DNA from: Elysia crispata
Lineage: Eukaryota; Mollusca; Gastropoda; Plakobranchidae
Reading direction: 5' to 3'
Length of the DNA stretch: 64,000 nucleotides
Assembly (NCBI GenBank): GCA_033675545.1
Contig: JAWDGP010000462.1
Span: forward strand, 55,001-119,000
Part shown: piece after piece, positions 15,401 to 30,400 of the stretch
Numbering within the stretch: position 1 is the first letter of the stretch
Layout of the letters: every line of letters starts with the position of its first letter
Made by a program: the position numbers and the translations under genes
Notes under the pieces: generated by a model
What the model was told of the DNA's origin: nothing
The model's database searches: none
Seen by the model: the letters and a program-made list of their open reading frames with translations, nothing else

Positions 15401-18400
15401 TGTTTTATCTTACAGTCCCTGACATTGTTTTGAAATCATTGTTACCTCTCTTAATTTGAGATTAGTTAGGAATTTTATTATTTTATACCTCAAACTGGTG
15501 TGAGGTGAGCTTTTTCTATATCTCTCTTTTGATGAGAAAGATATTAAAGCATAATTAGAGTCACACACAAAAATTTGAAGCTGTTTTAAAAAAAATTTAA
15601 ATCACTCAGTTAGTTTCTGTATAGTCTTGGGTATATAAAACCTTTTGAATTGAGATTTCAATATGAATAATTATGTTCTATGAAACTAATATTTTTTGTT
15701 TGCTTCTTTGATTATTTAATGCAATCTCTTTATATATAGTGTTTGATGATTTGCTTTGGGCACTTAATATGTCTTTGTCTACAGAAAGCTTTGAGCACTA
15801 TCAAGTCAGAGTTAGAGGAACGCAAGGAGGAGGCAGCCCGGTCTGGCCTTAATCAGGATCTGGTCCAGATGAAACCAGCAACCCTATCACTTTTGGAGCA
15901 AATTTTTCAGGTATGGAGATAGAATTATGTAATATCATCCTAAGGTTATTTGCTTTTTTGAGCAGAAATTGTCAGCACCAATGGTAGGGCCTGAGTTTCA
16001 TATCAGTTTTATAAATTCAGCTGCAGCTGAGGACAAAGCTTACAAGGACATGTGTGATCTCAATTTTTTAACATTTATTTTGAGATAATGACCACGAAAG
16101 CAGTGCGATGATATCAAAATCAACAAAAATTTGTATATGTATCTCTATTTAGGAAATTAGCAGGACATGTCATTTATCAAATTGGAGCAATTCTAATTAT
16201 TTGATGGATTGTTTGATATAGACTATCCACCACCATCAGGATTGGGTAGTTTTTCTCTTTCCCTACCCCTCCAGATTTTCACAGCTGGACCCCACTGTAT
16301 TTTAGCTATACACAGAAATTTTGATGTGATTTGCGAAAATGTTCAGTGTGCCTTTAGTTTTTCATTGATATAGACAAAATGCACATCCAATTGTAGGTAA
16401 TTGAATGAAGAATAAAACTAAAATAAGTAAATTGGATTTAGCTTTCACTGCTACCAAAAAAAGTTAAGTATTGTAAGGTAAAAAAAATGTTACAAATATT
16501 TTACTTCAATTTTTCAACTTACCGAGACTGTCAACAACATTGTTTTTACTCCATGGTAATGAGCTTTTGCAGCAGCATACATAATCCAATTATGAATTCA
16601 CATACAAAATTTCAAGCAAATATATACAAAACTCTAAAAATTATAGTAAAATTACAAAACTAATATAAACTGAAAATATGTACAGGTTTTGCGTCTTGTA
16701 GCTCAATCTGACATTTGATGCTACATTACACTCTAATGTTTTGTCTGGTGTCCCAAACTCTGAAGCAATTTCCTTTGCATAGGTGTGGCTTCCCAGGGCA
16801 GGTTGCACATACATGAACTGTCCTTTTCCTGTTGCCAGGTCCGCTGCACACACGACAATTTCTGTCTTTTTTGAGCGACCCTAAGAAATGTGACTCAGGA
16901 GCGAGTCTGTCAAGAGCTTGGACAGGCACTTGGATTTCTCTTGGAGCTTCTTGTCTCTCAATGCAAGCTGCTTAAGTCAGCTGCTGGATGGGCATGTTTT
17001 TGAAATTGACTAATTCAAGCTTTTTCATGCTGACGGCAAGTCTCTTTGTGTTATGAATTATGCTTGCACTGATGACAGTAAGCTCCAAAAGAAAATGGAA
17101 AATTTTTCTCCACCATTTGTACATCTTGGGCTTGTGCATTCCATAGTATTGCACCTGCTGATCTGCACAGTTGCAACCATTCATGTATTGATTGTAGGTG
17201 TCAATGCATTCAGGTTTGTCAACGGCCCCTTGTCTCGTCACGATAGTTTTTGTGGCTACATTTCCATTACTGGTGACTACAACTCTGTTCTTTTTGGCCT
17301 TTTTGTCCCTGAAAGCAACTACAAGGAGAGAATTGTCTTGTTTCATATACCATTTCATGGCACCATAATCAAGTTTTAGGCTCTTTAGCACAGGAGGAAA
17401 AAATTTTCTAGGAAAATCCACAGTTCCTGTGTAATAGAAGCCTCAATCGATCACCAAAAATATGGTGAGGTTTCTGTAATGGTCTCAACAATTTCTCAAA
17501 GACTTTGACTGCTTGAGAGCATGTTGGTCAAAATCAGGATAATAGCCTGTCTCAGATCCATAGTAGGTAAACAAATTGACAACATAACCGTTATTGCTGT
17601 CACAAAGTCCAAAAGTTTTTATGTGATACTTTGACGGCTTTGTTGCATTATATTGCTTGTTCTTCCGTCGTTCCTGAAAGCATATGACCATTTCATCAAC
17701 TGACAAACATTTTGAGGGATAGTATGCTCTCTGGAAAGATTTACATAATTTCTCTAGAAAAGGCTCGATCTTGTCCTGGTCTTTGCATTGACACCTCCAG
17801 TGTGTAGGAATGTGCAGTAAATAGCTTCAAACCGTTTCCATGGCATGGTTTGACCCTACCATGAGTGTACAAGTGGAGTAATGTGCTCCAGTAGCTTCTT
17901 ATGCTGTACCTGGGATCCACACCCATGGAAAGTAAAACTGCTGAAAAACGCAGAAATTCATTTCTGCCCACAGGGTCAAAATAAGCAAAAACTGAATATC
18001 TTTGCGGAGGATTGTTTTTAGTGCATAGTTCAACAGCATAACCATTTATTGACTTCAATAACGAATCTAAAATGTCATCAGTGAATAGTGAAAACAAGCA
18101 CTCAGTGTCAGTATTCACATCCTCAAGCTCAGGGCTAATCCCAGTATTGCCCTCCAGAACAAATCGATGGATAACGTTGGTGGCTCTCTTAGTAACTTTT
18201 ATCCACAAAACTTCAGCATTGTGATTTACTGGGGCTCTTTATAACCCAAGGTCTGGATCTAGATCTAGATCTGGGTCACTGCCAACATCTTCAGCTTCAC
18301 CACTATTAGATCTATCACCAGTTTCAGTGACAATGTTCATGCCATTAGATCTAGATTTAGTGGAGCTAACATGAGCTGGAACTTTCTTGCCTTTATTTAC

Positions 18401-21400
18401 TGAGGAGGGCAACACCCCCTTACCCCTAGCTCTAGATCTAGCCAAGTCGGACTCGCTACATTCACCATCAGTATCACTGGAACTAAATCTAGATGAGTAA
18501 GATGGATCACTGTCGCTATTCTCGAAAAGAATCCCATATTCTTCAGCATCAGCCCAGCTTTCTATCATTTTTCTAACCTCAGCCGAACATAGTCTCTTAG
18601 GGGGACGTTTATCCGACATTGCTATTAATTCAGCTCAATTCAAAACACCAGATCTGGATATAAAAATTTGCTCAACTTCAAGAAAAACACAACCGCCTTT
18701 TCTTTCTAACTCAAGAGATGGGCAGAAGGAAGCTATATCTAGACATGCGCAGAATATTACTTCGTAGATTTTTCAGTCATGATCGGAAAATAAGTTTATA
18801 ATAATGAGCCGTGTGAACTGGCTTGAGGCCTAGGAACTATCAAAAATCCGAGCTGGGGCACCCGGCTTGGGGTACGGAAAGTGTGAAGCTAGTAATAATC
18901 TCATGTAGGTAAAGTGTAAAGTGAAAAGAAGGAGCCTCAATGTCACCCACTGCCATCAGTGTGCAAAAATCTATCAAAGAAAATCCCATATTTTTCAGTT
19001 TTCTGGAAGTCAATGATTCTACACTACATGGTCAAGAATTCTTTTCTTTATGTTTTGTCCACTTTCGACACTTTCATATCTATGTCCACTAACAGAGTTC
19101 TCTTGTTCTGAGTCTTCCCTGCTGCAATGTAGCCTTTGATAGAGCAGTTGATATTACGGAGCCTAGATCAATATCTTCCTTTTTGCCCTCTCCCTACCAT
19201 GAAAAGTTTAAATGCATGCATATTGTGAAATTTTGAGATGTTGAGTTTCTTGTGTAATGACTGAATTTTTTAGCTTTTGCTAACACAAAATTAACTAAAA
19301 TTGTCTTTAGTTGGATTTCACTCTGGCAATTTCTGTAAATTGGGTTTTAAACAACCTGTAAATGATTTAAGTTTCTTTTTCTTTATTATCTTTTGTAATG
19401 CATAACTGCCCTGACAAGTGACATACTATCTGTGGTGCTGTCCTGCTTTATTTTGTGGGTATAAAAAAATTTGTTTCCCTTTCCTTACTCTTTCTTACCT
19501 CATAAGAGTTTGTTTTATTTTTTTGTTATTATTATTCCTCTGCAGGTCTTGGAATACCTTTACAGAGCAGATCTCAAATTTGTTGATGATTACAGGTAAG
19601 ACAGGAGGGAGGGAAAAGAATGGAATATCAAGCAGTAATTTTTAGCTATAATTAGAGTTAGTTTTCTTTTTTAATTTTTACTACAGTATTTGCTCAGTAC
19701 TTCACTATGATGTTTTTTCTTTCTTTCTTTCTTTTTTTTGATAGATTTTTTGGTCAACTTCATGAGTACATGTAGATCTCAGGTCTCGATAATTTTTGAT
19801 TGCATATGAAATTATAACACTACAAAATGCTTGTTAGTCATTTCAAAAGGTTTGATGCTGAGAGTGCTTAATGGAATCCGACCCTTCCTTTTTATTTTCT
19901 TCTGTATTCATGGATGTGATATTGCTTAATATTGTCTACTTTTCTTTCAACCTGCTAGCATGGCTGTCTTTATTTGTTTGAATTTCTAGAACAAATCTGA
20001 AGTTTTATTTTTTTCTTTCTCATTTTCTCAGAGCTTCATTGGTACAGTCTTTTCAGTATGTTCCGAGAACAGAGGTAGGAGAGGAATATTCCTTTTTTTA
20101 TTTATACCTTTTATATATTTTAATTTTATTTACAATAGAGAAAGGGACCAGTTGATGAAAAATATTACACTTTTGCATTCTTCGTTCATTTATCTTCGTT
20201 TTATTTGAAAAACATTTAAGATGTTTTTACCATTTCCAACATCTTTTTTATTTTTTTTTTCAAGGAGAAACAGTGGTTGAGTGCAAGAAACAGATTTGGA
20301 GGTTAGTATTTTTACTTGTAAGAATAGAAATGCTTAAATTTGCTTCAAATTTAAGTTATATTTTCTTTCATGGGTGTGTCCGTGATGACTTAATTTAACC
20401 AAGTACTGCAACTTGGATGGCTATCAGTGCCAATACAGATTAACTGGCTTGACCAGACTAACCTTGCTTCAGTGTGAAATTCAAAACTCCCTGTGATAAA
20501 TTATGATAATTTCTCTAAATGACAACTACACATATCAACGAGTGAAATCTTAGAATAAATTTACTCCATATTATAATATGACATCGGTAAACATTGATGA
20601 AGAAAGCTGATACTGTTTATTTATTTACTGAACGAAGTCAGCTAGTGGCTTTTAACTTCATGTGACCCAGAAAGTCTATCGGGGGGTTAAATGGTTTGGG
20701 CCTTGCGTAGTTCCGGTCTGAAAAGATGTACCTTCTTTTGGGACAATTGAGATTATCATGCAGAAAAATGTAATATTTAAAGTGATCAAACTGAGTTATG
20801 CAAAATTTAGCAGGCTTCATACGTGCATGCTTTTATCAAGAGAAACCAGTCTGGATGAGCATTTCTCATTGAAGTTTGTTGAGAAAGAATTGAAATTCTG
20901 TGCAAGATAATGAATAGTTAAGTTGAGAAGTTAATTTTGTTAAAGTGATAATATGTGCAGAGATATATATTTATATTTGAAATTTATCATTTTTTGGTCA
21001 TTTATCTTCATATTCATTATATTTTCTCTGTCTTTTTTACCTCACTGTACAACTAGGACGTAACATGATTCAAATGGAAATGTATACGCTCAACTTCTGG
21101 TGCATGAATCCTGGAGTGGTAAGTGGATTTTAATTTCAGCTCTTGCCCCCCTCCCCCCCCTCTCTCCATTCTCTCTAGTTAAATCTTCTAGCCTTTACTT
21201 ATTATCAGATTTGAATTCAGTTTATATGACATGCGGGGTAATCAATAATAGTAGGAATGGATAATTGATACTTTAATCTCTTATTTTTATACTAAATAAT
21301 ATGAAGATGGTGATTCTACTTAATGCGTGGTTAGGTTTAGATCTTGTCAAGAAAGTCTCTTTTGTAAGACAGTGTAAAGGATATCACCACATTACCTTTT

Positions 21401-24400
21401 GGCACTTTTAAAGTCCATCTGTGTGACATCTTAGGCAATTCAGACACAAATTGCTCTGGATTTTTAAATCTAAAACTCAAATAAAATTTGTTTTCTAAAA
21501 ACATGTTTTGAAAATTTGAGTATAACTTACCTCTTTGCCTTTAAATTTTTAGCATTATGTTTATGAATTATCAGCCCCTCAGCAATTAATTTGCAAAACA
21601 TCCTGGATGAAAATTAACTTTTTTTGTTGTAAGTTTTTTTTCCTTCTATTTAAAGAAGCAAAAAAAATCATTCTCTTTAGAGTAAAAACTTGGGTGAAAA
21701 CCCATTAAGATAAAGCTATCAGGTTCTAACAAGGGTCTCTCTTTGCACTGACATGTCTATCTTGTTAAATGCCCAGGCCTTCTCTGATTTTGCTGACACT
21801 CGGTCCATCATCCTGACCAGTGGTACCCTATCCCCACTGACCTCGTTTGAGTCTGAGCTTGGCTTGGAGTTCAAGATCCAACTGGAGGCCAATCATGTCA
21901 TCAAGGATTCCCAGGTATGGTGTCCAAAGAAGGCAGGGTTGTCAGTTTAACCAACCATGTTATCAAGTGCTGTCAGGGTTGGGCCAATCGTATTTTTGAG
22001 GATTCTCATGTTTATTATCTCAGGTGGACACAGGTGTCAGGGTTAGACCAGTCACATTATCAAGGGTTCTCATGTTCATTATCTCAGGGGGATACAGCTG
22101 TCAGGGTTAGACCAATAACATTATCAAGGATTCTCATGGTTATTATCTCAAGTGGACACAGTTGTCAAGGTTAGATCAGTCACAGATCAAGGGTTCTCAG
22201 GCTCATTATCTCAGGTGGATACAGCTGTCAGAGCTAGACCAGTCACATTATCAAGGGTTCTCATGTTCATTATCTCAGGGGGGACACAGGTGTCAGGGTT
22301 GGGCCAATCGTATTTTTGAGGGTTCTCATGTTCATTATCTCAGGGGGGACACAGCTGTCAGGGTTAGACCAATAACATTATCAAGGGTTCTCATGTTTAT
22401 TACTTTAGGGGGGAACACAGCTGTCAAGGTTAGACCAATCATATTATCACTGGTTCTCATGTCCATTATCTCAAGGGTACACAGCTTGCAGGGTTAGACC
22501 AGTCACATTATCAAGGGTTCTCATGTTTATTACTTTAATGGGGACACAGCTGTTAGGGTTAGAACATTCATTTTAATAAAGTAGGATGCGATAAGAGATC
22601 GCAACAATCATGTTAATAAGATAGGATAATATAAGAAGGTAGTGTAGTCACGGTTAAAACAGCTCTCTTGAAGGCTGGGAATGATATGTTAACTTTATTA
22701 AGACCTGTGGAGATTTTTACCTCCAGTTGTGAGGTTTTTGACATATTTTTAGCCATCCATCCATATGTTCAAGTTTCAATAATTTTCAGAAAGTTGACAA
22801 AGATTGCAGGCTCTCAAGTGAAGCAAGTGTACTTTATGCTCAGCTGAATCATTATACTTATGGAATTTTTTTTCAAGAAGTTTAGCTTGATTTTTATTAA
22901 TAGCATAGACAAAATGAAACGCTTTTTTTTTTTTATTATAACAAATTCCACTACTGAAGTTTACTTTTTCTTTATCTATATCTGTTGTTTCCTGTGTTGG
23001 TATCCATCTCTTTGTCTCTACCCCTTTCTCTCTATGTCCCTTCGCCAGGTGTGGGTTGGTACATTAGGCCAAGGGCCGGGGGGAGGCAATCTCCAGGCAG
23101 TGTTCAAGAATCTGGAAACTTTCAACTTCCAGGATGAGTTGGGTGCTTTAGTGCTCAAAGTCTGTGAGGTGAGATTTGTTAGGCAGAGCTTTTTTTTTTT
23201 TTTTGGCAATTTGCACTTAAATTTGTGGCCCTAGGTGCTGCCTTCTTCAAAGATAGAGAGCACCATTTAACTTCTCGCAGAGCGTTTGTCTGTTTTGACC
23301 TTACCAAAATATACTTCACTATGTCTTTGATTTTCTAAAAGCCGTCAATCCACTCGTACATATCATAGACTTAGTGATCTCTTGTTCATGTCTTACTTAA
23401 TATAATATATATTTACAGACCAGGAAGGGAATACAACTGATTTTATAACACCTGGTGACGTTATTTAAAATGTTATGTTTTTAATTAATGAAACACAATT
23501 CCCAAATCGCAATAAGACACCATTTAAACAACATGTAGTACTATGAGCTGATTCACAAAAAAAAAAAAATTCCTTTGCCTACTGCTGCTGCTGCTGTGAT
23601 TCCTGCTATATGGTTCTCAACAAATTATTGAATAGTTGCATTGTGAGTCTCTTTGAGATTCAAGGTGAGCTGAACATAGCAGCTTCTTTTGAGAGTGATT
23701 ATCTTTTTTACTGTTTCTCAATTTTCCCTCAAACTAGGTATAGTTGTCTCAAATTCTTCATTAAAAAATTGAAACGTAGCTGCTGCTAGCTTTGGATAAT
23801 ATAGTTTCTCATCTTTTTTTTTCAAGTCTATATCAATAGAGAAGATCTCATTTCAGTTTTCATAGAGTAAATGGACGTATTATGTGAACACAGTTACTAG
23901 AATGAAACCAAAAATATGCATAACAAATTGTACTGGAATCAATCACAGTGAAACTTTTGGATTTTTAAAAAAGTAAATCAGGATTAGAATTTTAGAAAAT
24001 ATAGAAGCCATGAATATATACAGGATTGCCTTCATGCCGGCATTACATCGGAGGAGTTTTATATTGGAAGGAGGTTAGAATATTTGATTTGCAGCAAGAT
24101 TTATCCTGTGGTTTCAATGTTGTATTAACTTCTATTTTTCACTTAAATCTTTGGTATATTATAGCTGTGAATAAGCAAGTGTCGATTTCTATTGCAGACT
24201 GTTCCACATGGCGTCCTGTGTTTCTTACCATCCTATAAAGTTCTAGAGAAATTGATCACAAGATGGGAGGTAAGATTTTGGTTTATCATGACCCCTTTCT
24301 TTTTTATCTTTTTTTTTTTTTTGTGTGTGTGTGTGTGTTCATAATGTCAAAACAGTCAGAAGTAAGCAGATAGAGAGGACCTGAAATGTTACCACTTTAA

Positions 24401-27400
24401 TATCCTTCTTGGTCTCAGAGAAGCAAGGTTGGAATTCAGACTAAGGAAATTTGTATCATTAAGTTTTTTTATTTTATTCTCATTCCACCATGTAAAAGAC
24501 CTGTCAGCTTCACAAAAATAAAGCTAAACCGATGCAAAATCACAACTAAATACTCGGTAGGAAATTATAATGTTGAACTCGTGGCTATTAGTCATGCTAT
24601 AGTTACTGTTCTTGATATTCAGAGCATTGGTCTGATGGAGAAGATAGCGAGGAAGAAACGTATCATCAGTGAGCCTCGGGGCTCAGATAAAATGGACTTT
24701 GAGGAGCAGATGAAACTCTTCTACGACGCTGTGCAACCAACGCCTGGGAGTGAAAGAGACTCGGATGGTACAGAACAACTTTTAACCTCTCTCTCATAAG
24801 ATTGCATTATCATAGGTTTTATTAGAAAGTTGTTGTCAACCCTGATACACTGAATTATAAGATAAGAAACATGTCAACATTGACCTTTAGTTTCTTGACC
24901 TTAAATATTTATCTTTATCTTACCTTGATAAAGGTGCAGCTGACTTTGAGAATTTCGCGCTCTTCAGCTTTGGAACTAAGATATCAGTGTAACACAAGCA
25001 CTGAAGTGACATGGCCAACTAGATTCTTCATTGCGTGCACATACTGATCTATTCCATAGGGGTGCGGTTAACAAATGTCCTAAGAGACCTAGGAGATGTT
25101 AAACAATTTTATGCTAACAAAAAACAATCTTATACTAACAAAAAAAAAAATGTGTCAACCGCTTGATGATATGCAAAATGGAATCCAAAAAAAAAATTAT
25201 TGATTGATGCTCTTAGTTTTTTTCACTAGGTTTGAATCTGAAGTAAGCCAAACGAATAGAATGAGGTAAAATGTTACAGAATCTTTGCTGCTTCCAATGC
25301 TTCAGAGTTGAAGGGTAAAATGGCCTTTAAGATGGATCATTGCAAGAGATTTTGAAAGCATGATAGAATAGAATGATATGATTTTGGAAATGAGCAATTA
25401 AAAATGTATGGTGCACCTTTCATAGGCAAAAATGAATATACTGAAAACGCCTGCGTAATCCAACAATGTAAGAAGACTAAGATTCTACATTTTTCCGTCA
25501 AAGCCCATCGCATGAAAACTATACACTTTTGTTCCTTTTCCTCTCAGTTGTTTCAATATCTGAATGTTTTTCACTACAGATGACGAGCCGTCCTCATTGG
25601 ACGGGGCAGTTTTCTTTGCTGTGTGTAGAGGTAAAGTGAGCGAAGGCCTAGATTTTGCCGATAATTTTGCCAGGGCTGTCATAACAGTGAGTGACAGTGA
25701 CTCTTCACTGGAGTTTTTATTATTCATATCCATTTTCTCTTTATTTAGCTTATTTTTTTCATTAATCAATATGATTTTTTTCCCCTTGAATTGGCAAGAA
25801 ATGATTTCAAGGATCTTTTATTTCATTCTGCTTTATGTGTCGAGTCCAATTTTATTTTCCTTTTTTTTAATAATACTGGACATACTGTTAGAAAAGGGTT
25901 AAACGCAATGGTGAGAATACTGACTATTCTGTGCTTTACCCATATTTAAATTTTGAGGATTGGGAACTAAAGAAAAATGTAGAACTTATTTGCAGGATTG
26001 CATGTTTTGAAAAGCAATTATATGTTATCTTGGCTGAACGTTGCTTTTCACTTTATAAACTTACAAATATATTGCTTTTACAAGTACATTACTGGGCTCT
26101 ATTGATTAAATTTCAGCACACTTTTTGTCTTTTTTTTTAAATGTATGAAATTTTCCCCTTTTGTGGATTAAATTTATGGATGGGCGGCACTATTTTCCTT
26201 TCCCTTTATCTAAAAGAGAAAACTGGTGTGTCCTATATATTAGGTATAATTATCTTCTTTCTTTTTAATTCTCATTCAGGTGGGAATTCCTTATCCCAAC
26301 TTTAAAGATGTTCAGGTAGGTTGTGGCATGATTACATGTAAATCAACTATTCCAATCGAATCTACCTTTTGTTTTCAATAAAGTTCAAGCATAAAAGTAA
26401 AGTGAGTCATGAACTTGATCCAGGCATAAGGCCATCAGGAGTAGGATCCTTGGCATACAACATTGTGAGGTAGTTTGCCATTGCTTTCCTTCTCGCCTTT
26501 ACTTTTGTCGAGTCTAAGGAGACCTAACTACCCATTTAGGGCAGGGTGCACACAGGGAAGCTAAAAAAACTTTTTGGCCCGGACTGTGATTCAAACTTGG
26601 GATCTCTTGGTTGGTAGTCAAACGCTCTACTGACCTCCGCTCACTCGTCAAGAATTATAGTACATTCTAAATTAGAAGAAAATTTCTCATTTCATCTTTT
26701 CAACCCATGGATTTTTTTTCTCACACAAATGTTGACAGAATATCACAAGCAATATTGTTGTGGCCATAGACCGAAGCACTAATTGACAAAATAAGCTTCT
26801 TCTGTGAAGAAAGACTAAGAAACCTTGTGATATTCAATAATGCTCTTTATTATCTCCAAGTTTGAGACTTCTCTTATTGCTTATGTGAAGCAAATACAGA
26901 ATTGTACACAGGTCAAATATGAAAACATTTTTTCAATATACTCTTCCCCTCAATTGGGCATAAAATATACTTACTTTTGGCCCCTCAAACTTTTCAATCA
27001 AGTATGAAGTCTTATTGACAGGTTGATAGTGCTGTTGTATATATTCCCTTGGCTTAAAAAAAAAGTGAAAATTAACTATAGTATAATTTCCTTAACCGAA
27101 CAAAATTTTGCAAAAGGGTTTTAAATAACAATATTTTTTTTTATGTCTGTCAGTTTTGTTGCCCATTTTGTTGTCATGCCCTCTTTTTTTTTGTACTTAT
27201 ATTCTAAAGAGACCCAAGTGATTCACATTTATTTATCATTACTTCATCAGTTCATGATTCTTGTTGAAGAAAAGTTATCTGTTAAAGATAAATGTAAAAT
27301 TATAATAAACAAAAATATTTGAATTAATGTGTTGCCTCATTTAGAAGTATCATATGAATCCAAAGTTACTAATTCAATGGAGTTCACTTTCTACTCAGGA

Positions 27401-30400
27401 AAGAAAACAAAACTTGATAGTTTTATATACAAATTAAATAATGATGCCCTTAATACGATAAAACACAAAGATAATCAACTTGCCCATTTAGTTTATCCAA
27501 TGAAAAAATGAGATTTTCGAAACTTCGTGAGGCTGATGGGAAAACCCAATAACAAGAGATGAAAATTTTATATTTGGGTTGTATGGTTGTATGTAGGATA
27601 TGTGGTGCATCATTTGTAATTGAGGTTCCTAGCAAATTATCTCATAGACTTGGGGTAAAACACTAAGTCAGTGACTGCAGTATATGCAGAAATAATTGGG
27701 AAGAGGCACACAACTTTAACAAAGAAAAAGTTTAACTAAGAGATATTTCTCCTTTATTGTGGCTTTATTGTCTGATGAAGTCCTTTTGGATCCTATACTA
27801 CTATCGAGTTGTGCTTCAGATATTGTGGTTGTTTTTTTTTAATTCTTTATGTATACTGCAGACAAGTCATGCGTTGTTTATCTTCTCTGCCAGGTGGAGC
27901 TTAAGAGGAAGTACAATGACCAGCACCGTCAGGCCCGCGGACTCCTTTCTGGCTCAGATTGGTACGAGATTCAAGCCTTCAGAGCTCTCAACCAAGCTCT
28001 CGGAAGATGCATCAGGCATAGGTCAGTCTCACGCAACACGCTGCTTTCCTTGTCATTTGATGTTTAGATTCAGATAATTCAATTAAAAGGTTTTACATTG
28101 TTATAAATTTAGCCAAGGGAAAATTTTGGTTAATGTTTACCTTTTTATTTCTTTGTTTTTGCTGTTAACATAAAATAATTATTTTGTCACATGCATTTGT
28201 AGTTTGGAAACAGAATAGCAAATTTACTATTTAGAAAAGTTACAATTTCAAAAAGAATGGCCATTGTTTGAATCCTAGTCATCCATTTCATGCTGCATTT
28301 TATCCTCATCTTATTCCTTTTTAGGCTATAAAGGCTGGATTCAAAACAGTTCTCCAATCTCTCCCCTTTCTTTCTCTTGCCTTCAAAACTTTCAAAGAGA
28401 TTCTTTTTTCAATCTTGTAGTTTGACATTGATTTTGTAAAAAAATGTTTTGAAAATGATAGTTATTAAAAAGAATCCTCTACAAATGTAGATGTTTGAAA
28501 GTCAATCTAAAGATACACATTCTTTATTTAAGCTGTAAAGAGAGGATTCAAGTCACCGATCCTCAGTTTTTTCTCCTTATTCTCTCATCCCAGCTGTCAC
28601 TAAAAGTTCATCTTTTTAATAGAATGTTTGTTCTCTTTTTATGCTTGCAAAGACTGTAAGAATACCATATTACTTGGATATGTATTTTCATTTTGTCTAC
28701 TTCCAGGAAAGACTGGGGTGCACTTATAATTGTTGATGACAGATTTGTGAAAACACCAGCAAAATATTGCAAAGGTAAAGCGTAATAATTCTTTTGTTTC
28801 AGACTGAATTCTCGGCTGTAGCAGTAATGCTGATAATGATAAATTCTTGGCTCTTCAACCATGAGAGCCAATGTAAAAATTTTCGGGCTCAAGACAGAAT
28901 CATTTCAACAATTTTATTTTCTTTTCTTTTCTCCTTAAGCATCTCAAATGTGATAATGAATTGATGATAGAAACCTCTTTTAAACCCTGCATTTCCATTT
29001 TACTAGGTTTTAATTCCAAGGCGAAAACCAAAGCTATTTTAATCTGTTATGAGCTTTGAGAAGGACATTTATATTTGAATTTTGCTGCTTATTTTATTTT
29101 TTTGTTTTCGATGCAGGATTGTCAAAGTGGGTCAGGAACAAGATACAAACGTTTTACAACTTTCCCTGTGCCATTGATTCTTTGTCACAGTTCACGGAAA
29201 ACATGATTGAAACACAAAAAAATGACTCTGGGTATGTAAAGCTGTGTTGCCACGATGCATTCTCCCATTTTTTTCTTTCAGTGTTTAGAAAGAAAGCCAT
29301 TTGAAGCTTTATTTCTGTGTATATCGATGCTTTTTTTAAAAATGGAAGAAACAGAAAAACAACAACTTTGATTTTTAGCTTTTCCATTTTGAGTTCACAT
29401 TTTCTTTACCTTGTTTAAACAGGGTAAAAAATAGAAAAAAAAACTGCTCTTACAGTGTGGTATCTACTACAATTTTAGATTTTGATTTGGTTATCCAACT
29501 TTGAGGCTCTATGAAAATGTTGGTATTAGTTATAATGTTAGTCAAATTCTCACAATACCTCAAAATGACCAATCTTGACACACGATAACTGCCTCTCCCT
29601 TTCAGTGGGTAGATACCGTTTGTTGACAGGGGCCTTAGCTTTTGATCGCTAGTCGCCATCAAGAGAGACACCCCAACTCGAGTCCCATCATACTGTCACT
29701 TAATTCAATGCTCCCAGTGCCTGCTATGTCTAATTGTGACTCAGACTTCATAGGGGAAAATTGTAAACAAACTGTGTGTCTCTGAGGTTTAATACAATAC
29801 AGCTGGTCTCTGTTCAGTTCATTAGTAACATAGCTAGTAAACTACCTGGATTTCCATTTCCAGATCAGATTGTATCACTCTTTAGAATGTATTATGATCT
29901 TGGTTGACTAACATTAAGCTCTTCGATAAGATTTCTTTTTGTTTTATTGACTTAATAAGATAGAGTAAGAATACTAATCTCTTTGCATGGATGCAATGCT
30001 TCCAGATTGGGCTGCTAGATGTAATCTAAAGAAATTATAGAATTGTTTGGTATGTGAAAATGAAGAAGAGTCTGACTTAAGATTATTGTAAACTTATAAG
30101 CATCATATCCTGAATATTAGTTATCAGAAATGTAAAAAAAAAAACAACAATATAGCTGTCTTGAAATCATAATATGCAAGATTTAGAGAGTGAGATGATT
30201 GGTTTTAAGAAAATTTTTTGGCAATTTTTAAAAAAAATGTGGAAACTAATCAGTATGTATGAGCTTTAACCTACTGGTATTTTTGTCTCAGGCTGGAAAC
30301 ATCAACACTGGGATTAAGCCCGTCTCCGCGGAAACCCCTGCTTGATGTAAACACGCCCTCGACACCTACACAGAACTTCCCTATATTTGGTCTGTTCCAA

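Noticed and set aside
16641-18619. A domesticated piggyBac host gene
   Set aside because: Several frameshifts and stops break the DDE core, and no splice sites rejoin the pieces; decay is the simpler reading.
22162-22497. 111-aa frame with periodic [10 protein letters not shown] motifs
   Set aside because: It is the translation of the 64-bp minisatellite, not a repeat protein.
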